DNA of 5,821 nucleotides, taken from contig JAUWYU010000105.1 in assembly GCA_030615655.1 (NCBI GenBank), positions 1-5,821 of the forward strand. Direction: 5' to 3'. The DNA is from Dehalococcoidia bacterium. GTDB taxonomy: Bacteria; Chloroflexota; Dehalococcoidia; Dehalococcoidales; RBG-16-60-22. This document shows positions 4,998 through 5,821 of this stretch, one piece after another (the stretch's first letter is position 1; every line of letters starts with the position of its first letter). Made by a program: the position numbers and the translations under genes. Under the pieces are notes generated by a model that was given only the letters and a program-made list of their open reading frames with translations, did not search any database and was not told the DNA's origin.

Positions 4998-5821
4998 ATG
5001 GCTTTAAAAGATGAATTAGCCAGCATAGTGAGTTCGGAATGTATTTTTGATGACCCTGAAACTCTGGACACCTATTCCAAGGACAGGAGCTTTGCCAAAC
5101 CCGTGAAACCCCGGGTAGTGGTAAGGCCCAAGAGTACCGATGAGGTACAGGCGATAGTCAGGTGGGCTAATCAGACCGCCACGCCGCTGGTTCCGGTAAG
5201 CTCCGGACCACCGCGCTACCGTGGCGATACTGTTCCCAGCGTGCCGGGAGCGGTCATTGTAGACCTGAGCGGAATGAAGCGGATTCTGAGAATTGACCGC
5301 AGAAACATGGTGGCAATGATTGAGGCAGGAGTAACCTACTCCCAGCTCCAGCCGGAACTAGCCAAGGAAGGCCTGAGACTTACTACACCGTTGCTCCCGC
5401 GGGCTAACAAGTCAGTGGTAGCCAGTCTCCTGGAAAGGGAGCCTACCCTGATACCCAGGCAAGAATGGGCATCGCTCGACCCATTGCGATGCACCGAGAT
5501 AGTCTGGGGAGATGGTCAGAAGCTGGTAACCGGCGACGCCGGCATGTGGTCATCAATGGAAGAAGCCTGGAAGAGGAAGCAGGCACCAGCAGGTGCTACG
5601 GGTCCAGGTCAGGTAGATTACTACAGGTTCGTTTCCGCCGCCCAGGGGAGTATGGGCATTGTGCCGTGGGCATCGGTAAAATGCGAGGTATTGCCCGAGC
5701 TCCACAAGCTCTTCTTCGTGCCAGCCCAGAGGCTTGATGACCTGATTGATTTTACTTACCAAATCCTGAAATTCAGGTATGGCGATGAGCTTCTGTTATT
5801 GAATAACTCGAGCCTGGCATC
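4998..5821 (+). CDS. GlcD-like FAD-binding oxidoreductase, N-terminal part
   Basis: The reading frame runs from the ATG at 4998 through the window end without a stop: 274 residues, the C-terminus missing. It resembles the FAD-linked oxidase family (PCMH-type FAD domain; glycolate and D-lactate dehydrogenase relatives). Visible blocks are the entry helix DPETLDTYSKDRS (19-31), PRVVVRPKSTDEVQAIVRWAN (38-58), the flavin-loop position PLVPVSSGPPRYRGDT (63-78), VIVDLSGMKRI (86-96), MIEAGVTYSQL (107-117) and AQGSMGIVPWASVKCEVLP (215-233), the last equivalent to the GxLGI segment. The usual GGGT glycine run in the flavin loop is absent, so cofactor mode and substrate are uncertain. No signal peptide or transmembrane span is seen. 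The only in-frame ATG at the 5' end is used; AAAGGAG lies 16 nt upstream, rather far, and an AAAAGG abuts the ATG. Relatives often pair with an Fe-S subunit, which could lie downstream. Confidence 0.85.
   Translation, partial: MALKDELASIVSSECIFDDPETLDTYSKDRSFAKPVKPRVVVRPKSTDEVQAIVRWANQTATPLVPVSSGPPRYRGDTVPSVPGAVIVDLSGMKRILRIDRRNMVAMIEAGVTYSQLQPELAKEGLRLTTPLLPRANKSVVASLLEREPTLIPRQEWASLDPLRCTEIVWGDGQKLVTGDAGMWSSMEEAWKRKQAPAGATGPGQVDYYRFVSAAQGSMGIVPWASVKCEVLPELHKLFFVPAQRLDDLIDFTYQILKFRYGDELLLLNNSSLA

Noticed and set aside
5465..5737. Plus-strand 90-codon frame and a minus-strand 69-codon frame inside the FAD oxidase.
   Set aside because: Both overlap the long frame starting at 4998, which carries recognisable family motifs throughout.

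Overview
The window looks like chromosomal DNA from a bacterium of moderate GC content, most plausibly a member of the Chloroflexota, perhaps Dehalococcoidia. That placement rests on my memory of family features (the cysteine-rich insert in EF-Tu and the unusual FAD-oxidase type). It is an inference, not something computed here.

The left three quarters (1-3778) is one minus-strand translation and transcription block. Read in transcription order (right to left) it contains: a consensus promoter (3750-3778), tRNA-Thr(UGU), tRNA-Tyr(GUA), tRNA-Thr(GGU), tuf (EF-Tu), rpmG (L33), secE, nusG, rplK (L11) and rplA (L1, cut by the left edge just before its C-terminus). Gaps are small: 20 nt from tRNA-Thr(GGU) to tuf, 3 nt tuf to rpmG, 35 nt rpmG to secE, 86 nt secE to nusG, 20 nt nusG to rplK, 1 nt rplK to rplA. 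No convincing intrinsic terminator interrupts it. This is the classical tRNA-tuf-secE-nusG-rplKA arrangement, which couples tRNA supply, EF-Tu, the preprotein translocase subunit SecE, the elongation factor NusG and the L11/L1 stalk proteins in one growth-linked unit.

Upstream of that block, also on the minus strand, lies a rhomboid-family intramembrane serine protease gene (3811-4497) with its catalytic Ser and His intact and an extended -10 promoter. A divergent intergenic region (4498-4623) also carries a near-consensus plus-strand promoter for tRNA-Asn(GUU) (4624-4698).

The right end (4998-5821, plus strand, open at the window edge) encodes the N-terminal 274 residues of a GlcD-like FAD-binding oxidoreductase whose flavin-contacting loop departs from the usual glycine-rich form. 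The 299-bp gap before it (4699-4997) holds a good candidate promoter (4793-4822) and a long leader, but no gene I can support.

I found no mobile element, CRISPR array or clearly novel system. The points most worth a second look are the CxC-x4-CxxC cluster in EF-Tu, the divergent flavin loop of the oxidase, a Leu in place of the usual Pro in SecE, and the mixed encoding of CCA among the four tRNAs.
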